DNA of 46,283 nucleotides from assembly GCA_017548385.1 (NCBI GenBank), contig JAFZAE010000083.1, positions 1-46,283 of the forward strand, written 5' to 3'. The number at the start of each line of letters is the position of its first letter. Position 1 is the stretch's first letter. The notes under the pieces are model-generated. The model saw only the letters and a list, made by a program, of their open reading frames with translations. It was not told the DNA's origin and did no database searches. The stretch comes from Prevotella sp. GTDB taxonomy: Bacteria > Bacteroidota > Bacteroidia > Bacteroidales > Bacteroidaceae. Positions 16,801 through 24,447 of this stretch are shown piece by piece. Both the position numbers and the translations under genes were made by a program.

Positions 16801-17094
16801 TTATTTCTCACTAAGTAGCGTGATACATTTGTTGACGCTTCTGATGAGTTTCGACAGTCTAGCCTTAGCGGCTTCCATATCCGTGTCGGACACCTCTAGC
16901 ATCTTTGCTGTCTTCAGCGACCTGTAATTTCTCTCGGCGAGTTCCTTCTCACGTTCAAGTTGGGCAATTTTATCATTGAGTTTCACAATGGTTTCTCTCA
17001 GACAAGCATTGTCTTTCTTGCACTTGTCATAGTTGAGTATCATCTGCCTGACTCTTGTGGTGAAAATAGCAATCGTTTTCTCCTCGTCGGTCAT
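16801..17094 (-). CDS. Coiled-coil protein upstream of zapA (ZapB-like)
   Basis: The 97-residue protein is almost entirely helical with a heptad pattern (LRETIVKLNDKIAQLEREKE). I place the start at ATG 17094, preceded by AAGGA, because the longer frame would start with a TTG that lies inside the promoter box. Position directly before zapA and the size suggest a division-associated coiled coil analogous to ZapB, but sequence alone does not prove homology. Confidence 0.75.
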   Translation of the reverse strand: MTDEEKTIAIFTTRVRQMILNYDKCKKDNACLRETIVKLNDKIAQLEREKELAERNYRSLKTAKMLEVSDTDMEAAKARLSKLIRSVNKCITLLSEK

Positions 17095-17112
17095 TTCCTT
17101 ACAATTTGGATG

Positions 17113-17144
17113 CAAAATTACATTAAAAAATCATAATGACCAAA
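17113..17144 (-). promoter_or_regulatory. Promoter of the zapB-like-zapA-rny operon
   Basis: On the minus strand TTTG (17144-17141) and TAATTTTG (17120-17113) are separated by 20 bases, within the range of Bacteroidetes promoters. The predicted leader is only about 13 bases. Confidence 0.7.
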
Positions 17145-17152
17145 AAAAACGC

Positions 17153-17794
17153 CTATTTTTTAGCATTCTGGTCATTGTCGTTGTTCTTTTGTCTTGGCTC
17201 TTTTTTGGCAAGCATGACAACTTGATAGACAAAATCTGTGACCCATTTCTGTGAGAAGCCAAGTTTTTGATTATATTGTCTCACAGCGTGTACGGTTTTC
17301 ATCACACCCGCATCCTTGTAATCATTTTTATGGAATACGTCATCGACAGTTTTTTCAGTCATGGCATAGATAGCTTTCTTAAAGAACGAAGGCATTCTGA
17401 TTTTAAATTTCATGAGATTGCTCATGAGCATCATCAGGTCCTGAGAGAAGCCCTGGAAAATATACATAAAAGGCTGTACGTCCTGAAGTTTCCTACAATT
17501 TTTCTTGAGTGTAGCATCTATCTCTTTGAAAAAGTCGTCATCGCACTTGTAAATTTCTTTCATCATTTTCTTACAGAAAGCCTTCTCTCCAACTCCCAGT
17601 TTGTTGTTTTGTGTTGGTACTTTCAGGGTAGTCTTGAAAGTTCTCAGATCTGGCAACAATCCCAAATTAGATATGCCGAGATTCGATGCCAGCGAGGCTT
17701 GGAAATATACTCTGATGAGGGTCATGTAGTCTTCCATTCCCCCTACTTTAGTCTCTTGTTTTTTCTTTCCGAATAATTTTGCAAAAATAGCCAT
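17153..17794 (-). CDS. Conserved hypothetical protein (213 aa)
   Basis: I do not recognise a named domain. The protein starts with a lysine-rich stretch (FAKLFGKKKQETK), is predicted mostly helical, has no signal peptide or membrane helix, and ends in a charged Asn/Lys/Asp tail. It is rich in Phe and Met. It has its own exact promoter and lies just upstream of the zapB-like promoter, transcribed in the same direction. A cytoplasmic structural or regulatory role is possible but unsupported. Confidence 0.75.
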   Translation of the reverse strand: MAIFAKLFGKKKQETKVGGMEDYMTLIRVYFQASLASNLGISNLGLLPDLRTFKTTLKVPTQNNKLGVGEKAFCKKMMKEIYKCDDDFFKEIDATLKKNCRKLQDVQPFMYIFQGFSQDLMMLMSNLMKFKIRMPSFFKKAIYAMTEKTVDDVFHKNDYKDAGVMKTVHAVRQYNQKLGFSQKWVTDFVYQVVMLAKKEPRQKNNDNDQNAKK

Positions 17795-17835
17795 ATTGTC
17801 AGTATATTTTTAAATAGTTCTTGTCATACGACTTG

Positions 17836-17866
17836 CAAAGATATGAATTTTTGTTGGAACAGCAAA
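17836..17866 (-). promoter_or_regulatory. Promoter of the 213-residue conserved gene
   Basis: On the minus strand TTTG (17866-17863), 19 bases, TATCTTTG (17843-17836): an exact Bacteroidetes promoter, with a leader of about 35 bases. Confidence 0.8.
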
Positions 17867-18009
17867 AGAAGTTTTGAAGTTTGTGATTTTTTAGATAATT
17901 AGACATTCATCATGTATGGTATGGACGTTTTTTATGATAGTAAAATCTAAACAAATAATAAAAGAGTGATTTTTTCACATTTTAGTTTCGGTATTACAAC
18001 TTTTATTTA

Positions 18010-18017
18010 TACCTTTG
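18010..18017 (+). promoter_or_regulatory. -7 box TACCTTTG of rmlA
   Basis: TACCTTTG is exact. The -33 position at 17987-17990 reads TTCG, one base from TTTG, at the correct 19-base spacing. Leader about 57 bases. Confidence 0.65.
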
Positions 18018-18079
18018 CAGCCTAATTCAAGTGAATAAGCATCTAAAGAGCAAATATTTCGCAGGAAAAGAGATTGAAA

Positions 18080-18973
18080 ATGAAAGGAATTGTATTGGCG
18101 GGAGGTGCAGGTACCCGATTATATCCCATTACAAAGGGTATCAGTAAGCAATTAATCCCGATATTCGACAAGCCAATGATATACTATCCTATATCAGCAT
18201 TAATGCTTGCTGGGATTCAGGATATCCTTGTCATCTCAACACCCAGCGATCTGCCAGGATTCCAGAGACTACTTGGCGACGGAAGTAGTTTGGGTGTTCA
18301 TTTCAGTTATGCTGAACAGCCCAGCCCAGATGGAATAGCCCAAGCATTTATCATTGGCGAGAAATTTATTGGCAGTGATGACGTATGCCTTGTATTGGGC
18401 GATAATATTTTCTATGGAGCAGGATTCACTGGCATGCTACACAAGAGTGTGAAGAATGCTTCAGCCGGCAACGCCACTGTATTTGGATATTTTGTCAATG
18501 ACCCAGAGAGATATGGTGTCGCTGAATTTGACGTTAATGGTAAATGTCTGAGTATAGAAGAAAAGCCGACACACCCTAAAAGCAACTATGCCGTTGTAGG
18601 ACTCTACTTTTACCCCAACAGTGTTGTTGGAGTAGCAAAAGGTGTAAAGCCCAGCTCACGGGGTGAATTGGAAATCACCTCTGTCAACCAAGAATATCTA
18701 CGCCGCGGAGAGCTTCATGTCCAGACGCTTCCCCGTGGTTTTGCATGGCTTGACACTGGAACGCACGAAAGTCTTGCAGAGGCTAGCACTTTCATTGAAG
18801 TGATAGAAAAGCGACAAGGACTGAAAGTTGCGTGCCTAGAAGAGATTGCCTATGACAATGGATGGATTTCAATCGAGGATGTTGCTCAGATAGCATATCC
18901 CATGCGCCATAATGGATATGGGCAATACTTGTTACGGAAGACTGAGTTTGTTAAAAAGATAAGAAATCATTAA
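18080..18973 (+). CDS. rmlA: Glucose-1-phosphate thymidylyltransferase
   Basis: The 297-residue enzyme makes dTDP-glucose from dTTP and glucose-1-phosphate, the first step of dTDP-rhamnose synthesis. The N-terminal nucleotide-binding motif is [16 protein letters not shown], followed by [26 protein letters not shown] and [12 protein letters not shown], all characteristic of RmlA. I choose ATG 18080 rather than a TTG two codons earlier. rmlB and rmlC are not in the window; rmlD is 22 kb away. The BY-kinase gene follows after 17 bases, which ties this copy to surface polysaccharide production. Confidence 0.95.
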   Translation: MKGIVLAGGAGTRLYPITKGISKQLIPIFDKPMIYYPISALMLAGIQDILVISTPSDLPGFQRLLGDGSSLGVHFSYAEQPSPDGIAQAFIIGEKFIGSDDVCLVLGDNIFYGAGFTGMLHKSVKNASAGNATVFGYFVNDPERYGVAEFDVNGKCLSIEEKPTHPKSNYAVVGLYFYPNSVVGVAKGVKPSSRGELEITSVNQEYLRRGELHVQTLPRGFAWLDTGTHESLAEASTFIEVIEKRQGLKVACLEEIAYDNGWISIEDVAQIAYPMRHNGYGQYLLRKTEFVKKIRNH

Positions 18974-18990
18974 TAAATATAAATAGAAAA

Positions 18991-21537
18991 ATGGAAGAAA
19001 ACAAAACCACCCCAACAGTGGAACAAGTTCGAGAGCAAGAGGACAGGTCGTTCTTTAATTTCCGTTCTCTGTTTGAAACATTTATCCTCAATTGGCAATG
19101 GTTTGCCCTGTCGTTGATAATTTGTTTAGGTGTAACCGCTATTTATCTTCGGTATGCAACACCTAGATTTCAGCAGGTAGCAAAGATTCTCATTAAAGAT
19201 GAAGACAACCGTGGCAATCGCAGCACACTTGCCAGCATGACCAACCTTGGTATTATGTCCAATAGTGAGGGTATAGACAATGAGATGGAAATTCTCTCCT
19301 CACACATCATCGCTGAAGATGTTGTGAGAGACCTCAAGTTGTATGTCAGTTATAAGAAGGAAGGTCGTGTGAAAGACATTGTTCTTTACAAGAACCAACC
19401 AGTGACTGTGGACATTGATGAGGATCACCTTGAGAAGCTCAACTCCCCAATCAATATTACTATTGAGTGCGAGAAAAAAGATAAAAAGAAAGTATATGTA
19501 ATTAATTACAATTTTTATCTGACCGATGAGGAGGGTATCTCTACTGGTCCTTATGGAAAAACTGTATCTATTCCCAGCGATTCTCTTCCATATATTTTGC
19601 GTACCAAAGCAGGCAATCTGACCTTCTCAAACAATGGAAGATACACTCTTGCTGAGGGAAGTAAGATGTTCGTGACAATCCAGTCGCCCTATCAGGCTTC
19701 ATACAGATACCAGAATGCTTTCCGTGTCACCCCTACTTCCAAGAATACCACCATCGTCCGCACCACGATAACCGACGAGGTTCCCCAACGTGGTCTTGAC
19801 TACCTGCGACAGATTGTAATCTGTTACAACCGTCAGGCCAATGAGGACAAGAACGAGGTGGCTTATCGTACAGAGGAATTCATCAACACTCGTTTGGAGA
19901 AAATCAGTGACGAACTTGGTGAGACTGAAGGACAGTTGGAACGTTACAAGAAGAGCCAGGGTATGACTGAGCTTAGAATGAACGCCCAGCGTGCCATGTC
20001 TGGTTCTGCAGAATACGACCAGCGTCTAGCCGAGGCCAACACTCAGATGGCTTTGCTGAACAGTTTGCAGGAGTATATGAACAAACCTGAAAACAAGTAC
20101 AAGACTCTTCCCTCAAACGTTGGTTTGAATGACGCTACAGCCTCCAGCTTGATTAACTCATACAATGAGATTGTTATGAAGCGTGAGAAGATGCTGTTCT
20201 CGTCATCAGAGGAAAACCCCCAAGTGGTACCATTGACCGCTCAGCTTGACGAGCTTAGTTCAAGTATCAGACGTGCTATGGAACAAAGCCGCAAGAATCA
20301 AGAGATTATGCGCTCTTCTGTAGCCGCTCAATACAACAAGTTCTCTGGACAAGTTTCTGCCACTCCTGAACAAGAGCGTATGTTGACTCAGATTGGCCGC
20401 CAGCAAGAAGTTCGTTCCGGTCTTTATCTGATGCTTCTCCAAAAACGTGAGGAGAACTCCATTTCTCTGGCTGCCACCGCTGACAAGGCAAAAGTAGTAG
20501 AGAATCCTGAAAGAGCCGGTAAGGTTAGCCCTGTGCCATCAGTGATTATACCAATTGCACTTGTCATTGGTCTGCTTGTACCGGGTATTATTCTCTTCCT
20601 GCTCAAGTTCTTCAGATACAAGATTGAAGGTCACGACGACGTTGCCAAGCTTACCCAACTTCCTATCATCGCTGATGTGGCTGTGGCAAGTGAGACTGCT
20701 AAGACCAAGGCCGATATTGTGGTCCACGAGAACAAGAACAACCAAATGGAGGAAATCTTCCGTGCCATGCGTACTAATGTACAGTTTATGCTCCGCGAAG
20801 GTCAAAAGGTGGTAATGTTTACTTCTACGACCTCTGGTGAGGGTAAGACATTCAACTGTGCCAACCTGGCAGTGAGTTTTGCTCTTCTTGGGAAAAAGGT
20901 TGTACTGGTAGGTCTTGACATTCGTAAACCACGTTTGGCAGAACTGTTCGAGATTGATGACCACAAACATGGTATCACACCTCTTCTTGCTCAGGAGAAT
21001 CCAACAGAGGAAGACGTGATGAACAATATTCTTCCTTCAGGTGTCAATGGAAACCTTGATCTGCTCCTTGCAGGTCCTGTTCCTCCCAACCCATCAGAGT
21101 TGATTTCACGACCCTCACTTGAAATCGTTATTGATATTCTGAAAGCCAACTACGACTATGTGCTGATTGATACTGCTCCTGTGGGCTTGGTAACAGATAC
21201 CATTCAAGTTGGACGCGTTATTGATGCAACCATCTACATGTGCCGTGCTGACTATACACCGAAGTCAAGCTTCGACTTAGTCAACTCACTGAGCAACGAA
21301 GGGAAACTTCCCAACATGGCCATTGTTATTAATGGTATCGATATGTCAAAGAAAAAGTATGGCTATTACTATGGCTATGGCAAATATGGCAAATACAGTC
21401 GTTACACAAGTTACGGCAAATATGGCAACTATGGTTCGTCATATGGTTCATACGGTGGTTACGGCAGTTATGGCAGCTATGGCAACTACAGCAACAGCCA
21501 TTATGCAGACAAGAACGATACATCCATTAAATTATAA
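18991..21537 (+). CDS. BY-kinase/Wzz-type polysaccharide chain-length regulator
   Basis: The 848-residue inner-membrane protein combines a Wzz domain and a cytoplasmic tyrosine kinase, as in E. coli Wzc. One membrane helix lies near residues 35-52. A long periplasmic coiled-coil region follows, then the second helix around 520-545 after the conserved proline segment (ENPERAGKVSPVPS). The kinase part has Walker A (TSTTSGEGKTFN), Walker A' (VVLVGLDIRKPRL) and Walker B (YDYVLIDTAPVG). The last 50 residues are a dense Tyr-Gly tail (KYGYYYGYGKYGKYSRY and on), the expected autophosphorylation cluster. It controls polymerisation and export of capsule or exopolysaccharide. No Wza export gene is next to it. 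Confidence 0.94.
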   Translation: MEENKTTPTVEQVREQEDRSFFNFRSLFETFILNWQWFALSLIICLGVTAIYLRYATPRFQQVAKILIKDEDNRGNRSTLASMTNLGIMSNSEGIDNEMEILSSHIIAEDVVRDLKLYVSYKKEGRVKDIVLYKNQPVTVDIDEDHLEKLNSPINITIECEKKDKKKVYVINYNFYLTDEEGISTGPYGKTVSIPSDSLPYILRTKAGNLTFSNNGRYTLAEGSKMFVTIQSPYQASYRYQNAFRVTPTSKNTTIVRTTITDEVPQRGLDYLRQIVICYNRQANEDKNEVAYRTEEFINTRLEKISDELGETEGQLERYKKSQGMTELRMNAQRAMSGSAEYDQRLAEANTQMALLNSLQEYMNKPENKYKTLPSNVGLNDATASSLINSYNEIVMKREKMLFSSSEENPQVVPLTAQLDELSSSIRRAMEQSRKNQEIMRSSVAAQYNKFSGQVSATPEQERMLTQIGRQQEVRSGLYLMLLQKREENSISLAATADKAKVVENPERAGKVSPVPSVIIPIALVIGLLVPGIILFLLKFFRYKIEGHDDVAKLTQLPIIADVAVASETAKTKADIVVHENKNNQMEEIFRAMRTNVQFMLREGQKVVMFTSTTSGEGKTFNCANLAVSFALLGKKVVLVGLDIRKPRLAELFEIDDHKHGITPLLAQENPTEEDVMNNILPSGVNGNLDLLLAGPVPPNPSELISRPSLEIVIDILKANYDYVLIDTAPVGLVTDTIQVGRVIDATIYMCRADYTPKSSFDLVNSLSNEGKLPNMAIVINGIDMSKKKYGYYYGYGKYGKYSRYTSYGKYGNYGSSYGSYGGYGSYGSYGNYSNSHYADKNDTSIKL

Positions 21538-21551
21538 ATAGGTAGCAACGC

Positions 21552-21977
21552 ATGGTTATCGCTGTAGATTTCGACGGAACAATTGTTGAGAACAGATATC
21601 CAGAAATAGGCCCCGAGGCTCCTTTTGCCATCGACACACTCAAAATGCTGATTGCAGAAAGGCATAAGGTAATTCTCTGGACAACCCGCGAGGACAAACT
21701 TCTTGACGATGCCGTGGAATGGTGTAAAAAACGTGGTGTTGAGTTTTATGCCGTCAATAAGGATTACCCAGAGGAAACGAAGGCAACGAACAACCACTTC
21801 TCACGTAAAATTAAAGCTGAGGTTTGGATTGATGATCACAATGTGGGAGGGCTACCCGACTGGGGAACAATCTACCACATGATTAAAGAGCGAAAGACCT
21901 TCAAGGAAATGATATCCGAAGCTAAAAAAACAAAACTCAGCGACCATGCTGCTCCCAAAAGGAAAAAATGGTTTTAA
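21552..21977 (+). CDS. Small HAD-superfamily protein of the BT0820-like group
   Basis: The 141-residue protein has the HAD nucleophile motif IAVDFDGTIVENRYP at the N-terminus, motif II in VILWTTRED, and the late acidic motif AEVWIDDHNVGG. There is no cap domain. Similar short HAD proteins lie in Bacteroides polysaccharide regions and are of unknown substrate. It starts 14 bases after the BY-kinase stop, so the two are probably one transcript; a phosphatase acting on a sugar phosphate or on the kinase pathway is an inference. A terminator follows directly. Confidence 0.82.
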   Translation: MVIAVDFDGTIVENRYPEIGPEAPFAIDTLKMLIAERHKVILWTTREDKLLDDAVEWCKKRGVEFYAVNKDYPEETKATNNHFSRKIKAEVWIDDHNVGGLPDWGTIYHMIKERKTFKEMISEAKKTKLSDHAAPKRKKWF

Positions 21978-21985
21978 TGATCTCT

Positions 21986-22021
21986 CAGGGGATGTGCCAA
22001 AGGGCCATCCCCTGACTTTTT
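21986..22021 (+). terminator. Intrinsic terminator of the rmlA-BY-kinase-HAD operon
   Basis: CAGGGGATG (21986-21994) pairs with CATCCCCTG (22006-22014), followed by ACTTTTT. Confidence 0.85.
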
Positions 22022-22298
22022 GAGGCTGATGGCGTAGTGGACAGTATTTAAGATCTGGATTGAGATTTTGCATAGTAAACATTATTTACAAAACACACAA
22101 ACGCCATATCCAAATCTAGCAGTCTTATTATTGGTTATAACCACTTATAAACAAATTAATTAGGTGTAAAACAGGAAATTGGCTTTTTTTTTGAAAATTT
22201 CCAAAAATAAATTTTCTTATCACGCCAAAAACTTGTATATTTGCATTCCATTTAGAAAAGATAGTAAAAATATTCAACAACAATAAAATCATTCAGAA
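22022..22298. other. HU upstream region with palindrome and promoter box
   Basis: No gene is visible here. It holds the perfect 12-base palindrome TGGTTATAACCA (22132-22143), an inverted repeat GGAAATT/AATTTCC (about 22170-22202) around a T-tract, and a TATATTTG box at 22236-22243 whose -33 position at 22213-22216 reads TTTC instead of TTTG. The box would give HU a leader of about 50 bases. The palindrome is a possible operator. Confidence 0.5.
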
Positions 22299-22598
22299 AT
22301 GACTAAAGCAGATATTATCAACGAGATTTCAAATTCCACAGGTTTACCCAAAAAAGATGTGGCAGTGACAGTTGAAGCATTTATGGAAACGATAAAAGAC
22401 AGTCTTCTTAACAAAGAAAACGTGTATTTAAGAGGTTTTGGTAGCTTCATTGTTAAGCATAGAGCAGAGAAGACCGCCCGCAACATTTCGAAAAACACGA
22501 CGATTGTGATTGCCGCCCATGATTTCCCAAGCTTTAAGCCCGCAAAGAGCTTCGTTGGGAAGATGAAAGGCGAGGAAGTAGCAGACGATGCTGAATAA
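22299..22598 (+). CDS. HU/IHF-family DNA-binding protein
   Basis: The 99-residue protein has the HU fold: an N-terminal helical dimer region (MTKADIINEISNSTGLPKKD), the turn VYLRGFGSFIV at about 45-55, a basic arm (RAEKTARNISKNTT), and the C-terminal SFKPAKSFV. It bends and compacts DNA. The C-terminus has a short acidic tail. It is transcribed in front of a small ribosomal-like gene and RNase G. Confidence 0.93.
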   Translation: MTKADIINEISNSTGLPKKDVAVTVEAFMETIKDSLLNKENVYLRGFGSFIVKHRAEKTARNISKNTTIVIAAHDFPSFKPAKSFVGKMKGEEVADDAE

Positions 22599-22636
22599 AC
22601 ACATACGAATATAAATTCATTCAATTATCATTAGCT

Positions 22637-22726
22637 ATGCCAAACGGAAAGAAGAAGAAGGGTCACAAGATGGCCACTCACAAAAGAAAGAAAAGATTAA
22701 GAAAGAACAGACATAAGAGCAAGTAA
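22637..22726 (+). CDS. 29-residue Lys/Arg-rich protein, AURKAIP1/COX24-type small ribosomal protein candidate
   Basis: The ORF ATG 22637 to TAA 22726 encodes MPNGKKKKGHKMATHKRKK followed by a further ten mostly basic residues. Well over half of the residues are Lys, Arg or His. The pattern (KKxKxHKMxxHKRKKRxRxxRHK) is like the short basic bacterial proteins with an AURKAIP1/COX24 motif (bS22/mS38 type), and I recall near-identical short proteins between HU and rng in other Bacteroidetes. It probably binds rRNA. It is easily missed because of its size. Assignment to the ribosome is by resemblance only. Confidence 0.75.
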   Translation: MPNGKKKKGHKMATHKRKKRLRKNRHKSK

Positions 22727-22765
22727 GCATTATCGAGCTTAGCTCCACAGTCTATTCGACTGGAA

Positions 22766-22814
22766 GGCATGTCAAAGGATTCCTTAAAGGGGATACTCCG
22801 ACATGCCGCTTTTT
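22766..22814 (+). terminator. Hairpin with T-tract between the small basic gene and rng
   Basis: GGCATGTC (22766-22773) pairs with GACATGCC (22800-22807), with inner GGA/TCC pairing, followed by GCTTTTT. It has the form of an intrinsic terminator placed 28 bases before the rng ATG, so it may terminate or attenuate read-through. Confidence 0.7.
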
Positions 22815-22841
22815 GGTTAAAACTATAGAAAGTTAATAGAA

Positions 22842-24416
22842 ATGACCAGCGAAGTAGTCATTGATGTCCGTGCAAAAGAGATATCGATAGCACTGCTGGA
22901 AGACAAGAATCTGGTAGAGTATCAAAACGAAGCACGTTCGGCATCATTTTCAGTTGGCAACATCTATATAGCAAAAGTTAAAAAGCTCATGCCAGGCCTT
23001 AACGCCTGCTTTGTGGATGTTGGATTTGAACGCGACGCTTTTCTCCATTATCTTGACATAGGAAGCCAATTTAACTCTTACGCAAAATACCTGAAACAGG
23101 TAGAAAGCGACAGAAAGAAACTTTATCCCATCTCAAAGGCTACACGACAGCCTGAAATCAAAAAGGACGGTAGTATTGCCACAACGCTTACCGTTGGGCA
23201 GGAGGTATTGGTTCAAATTGTTAAAGAGCCTATCTCCACGAAAGGTCCACGACTTACGGGGGAACTGAGTTTTGCAGGACGTTATCTGGTCCTAATTCCC
23301 TTTAACGATAAAGTTTCTGTCTCATCAAAAATCAAAAGCGGTGAGGAGCGTGCCCGCCTGAAACAGTTGATTCAAAGCATCAAGCCCAAGAACTTCGGTG
23401 TGATTGTGCGCACAGTTGCCGAGGGCAAACGTGTGGCAGAACTTGACACCGAGTTAAAAGTTCTTCTAAAACGTTGGGAAGATGCTATCACAAAGGTTCA
23501 GAAGACACAGGCAAGGCCGCAACTAGTTTTTGAGGAAACGGGAAGAGCAGTAGCCCTGCTTCGTGATTTATTCAATCCCTCTTATGAAAACATCTATGTC
23601 AACGATGAAGAGGTTTTCAACGAGGTTAAGAACTATGTCACTCTAATAGCCCCTGAAAAGGCGGGCATAGTGAAATTGTACACGGGCAATGTACCTATCT
23701 TTGACAATTTCAACATCACAAAGCAGATAAAGTCAAGTTTCGGCAAAACCGTCAATTACAAGCATGGTGCCTACTTGATTATTGAACACACAGAGGCTCT
23801 TCACGTTGTCGACGTTAACAGCGGAAATCGCACACGGTCTGCCAATGGCCAGGAGGCCAATGCCCTTGATGTGAATTTAGGTGCCGCCGACGAATTAGCG
23901 CGTCAGCTTCGTCTTCGCGACATGGGAGGCATCATCGTAGTAGACTTCATAGACATGAAGCTGGCAGAGGACCGTCAGATGCTCTATGAACGCATGTGCA
24001 AGAACATGCAGAAAGACCGCGCACGTCACAACATCCTCCCGCTCAGCAAGTTTGGTCTGATGCAGATTACCCGTCAGCGTGTACGGCCTGCAATGGACGT
24101 TAGTGTTGAGGAGACCTGTCCCACTTGTTTCGGTAAGGGGAAGATTAAGTCGAGTATTCTATTTACGGACCAGTTAGAGAGTAAAATTGACCACCTTGTC
24201 AACAAGATTGGCGTCAAGAAATTCTACTTGCATGTCCATCCTTATGTTGCCGCATACATCAACCAGGGTGTATTTTCACTCAAGCGCAAATGGCAAATGA
24301 GATACGGTCTTGGCGTGCATGTTATCTCTTCACAGAAAATGGCATTTTTACAATACGAATTCTACGACAAAAAGAAAGAATTCATAGATATGAAAGAAGA
24401 GATAGAGACAAAATAA
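22842..24416 (+). CDS. rng: Ribonuclease G/E family protein
   Basis: The 524-residue endoribonuclease acts in rRNA and mRNA processing. It has an S1-like RNA-binding N-terminal region (VGNIYIAKVKKLMPGLNACF), the catalytic core with the metal-binding Asp residues (VVDVNSGNRT and IIVVDFIDMK), and the zinc-link CPTCFGKG (CPxCxG) before the C-terminal small domain. Length matches RNase G. It lacks the long disordered RNase E tail. The presence of both RNase Y and RNase G in one window is notable. Confidence 0.94.
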   Translation: MTSEVVIDVRAKEISIALLEDKNLVEYQNEARSASFSVGNIYIAKVKKLMPGLNACFVDVGFERDAFLHYLDIGSQFNSYAKYLKQVESDRKKLYPISKATRQPEIKKDGSIATTLTVGQEVLVQIVKEPISTKGPRLTGELSFAGRYLVLIPFNDKVSVSSKIKSGEERARLKQLIQSIKPKNFGVIVRTVAEGKRVAELDTELKVLLKRWEDAITKVQKTQARPQLVFEETGRAVALLRDLFNPSYENIYVNDEEVFNEVKNYVTLIAPEKAGIVKLYTGNVPIFDNFNITKQIKSSFGKTVNYKHGAYLIIEHTEALHVVDVNSGNRTRSANGQEANALDVNLGAADELARQLRLRDMGGIIVVDFIDMKLAEDRQMLYERMCKNMQKDRARHNILPLSKFGLMQITRQRVRPAMDVSVEETCPTCFGKGKIKSSILFTDQLESKIDHLVNKIGVKKFYLHVHPYVAAYINQGVFSLKRKWQMRYGLGVHVISSQKMAFLQYEFYDKKKEFIDMKEEIETK

Positions 24417-24419
24417 AAA

Positions 24420-24447
24420 TGAGGCGGATGATATCCGCCTCATTTTT
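24420..24447. terminator. Bidirectional terminator between rng and the C10 peptidase gene
   Basis: TGAGGCGGAT, loop GAT, ATCCGCCTCA, with A and T tracts on both sides, sits just after the rng stop and overlaps the 3' end of the convergent peptidase gene. Confidence 0.85.

Noticed and set aside
17095..17115. TTG start for the zapB-like gene
   Set aside because: The codon lies inside the TAATTTTG promoter box, so it cannot be transcribed. ATG 17094 with AAGGA in front is preferred.
18074..18079. TTG start for rmlA
   Set aside because: ATG at 18080 gives the normal N-terminus directly before the nucleotide-binding motif.
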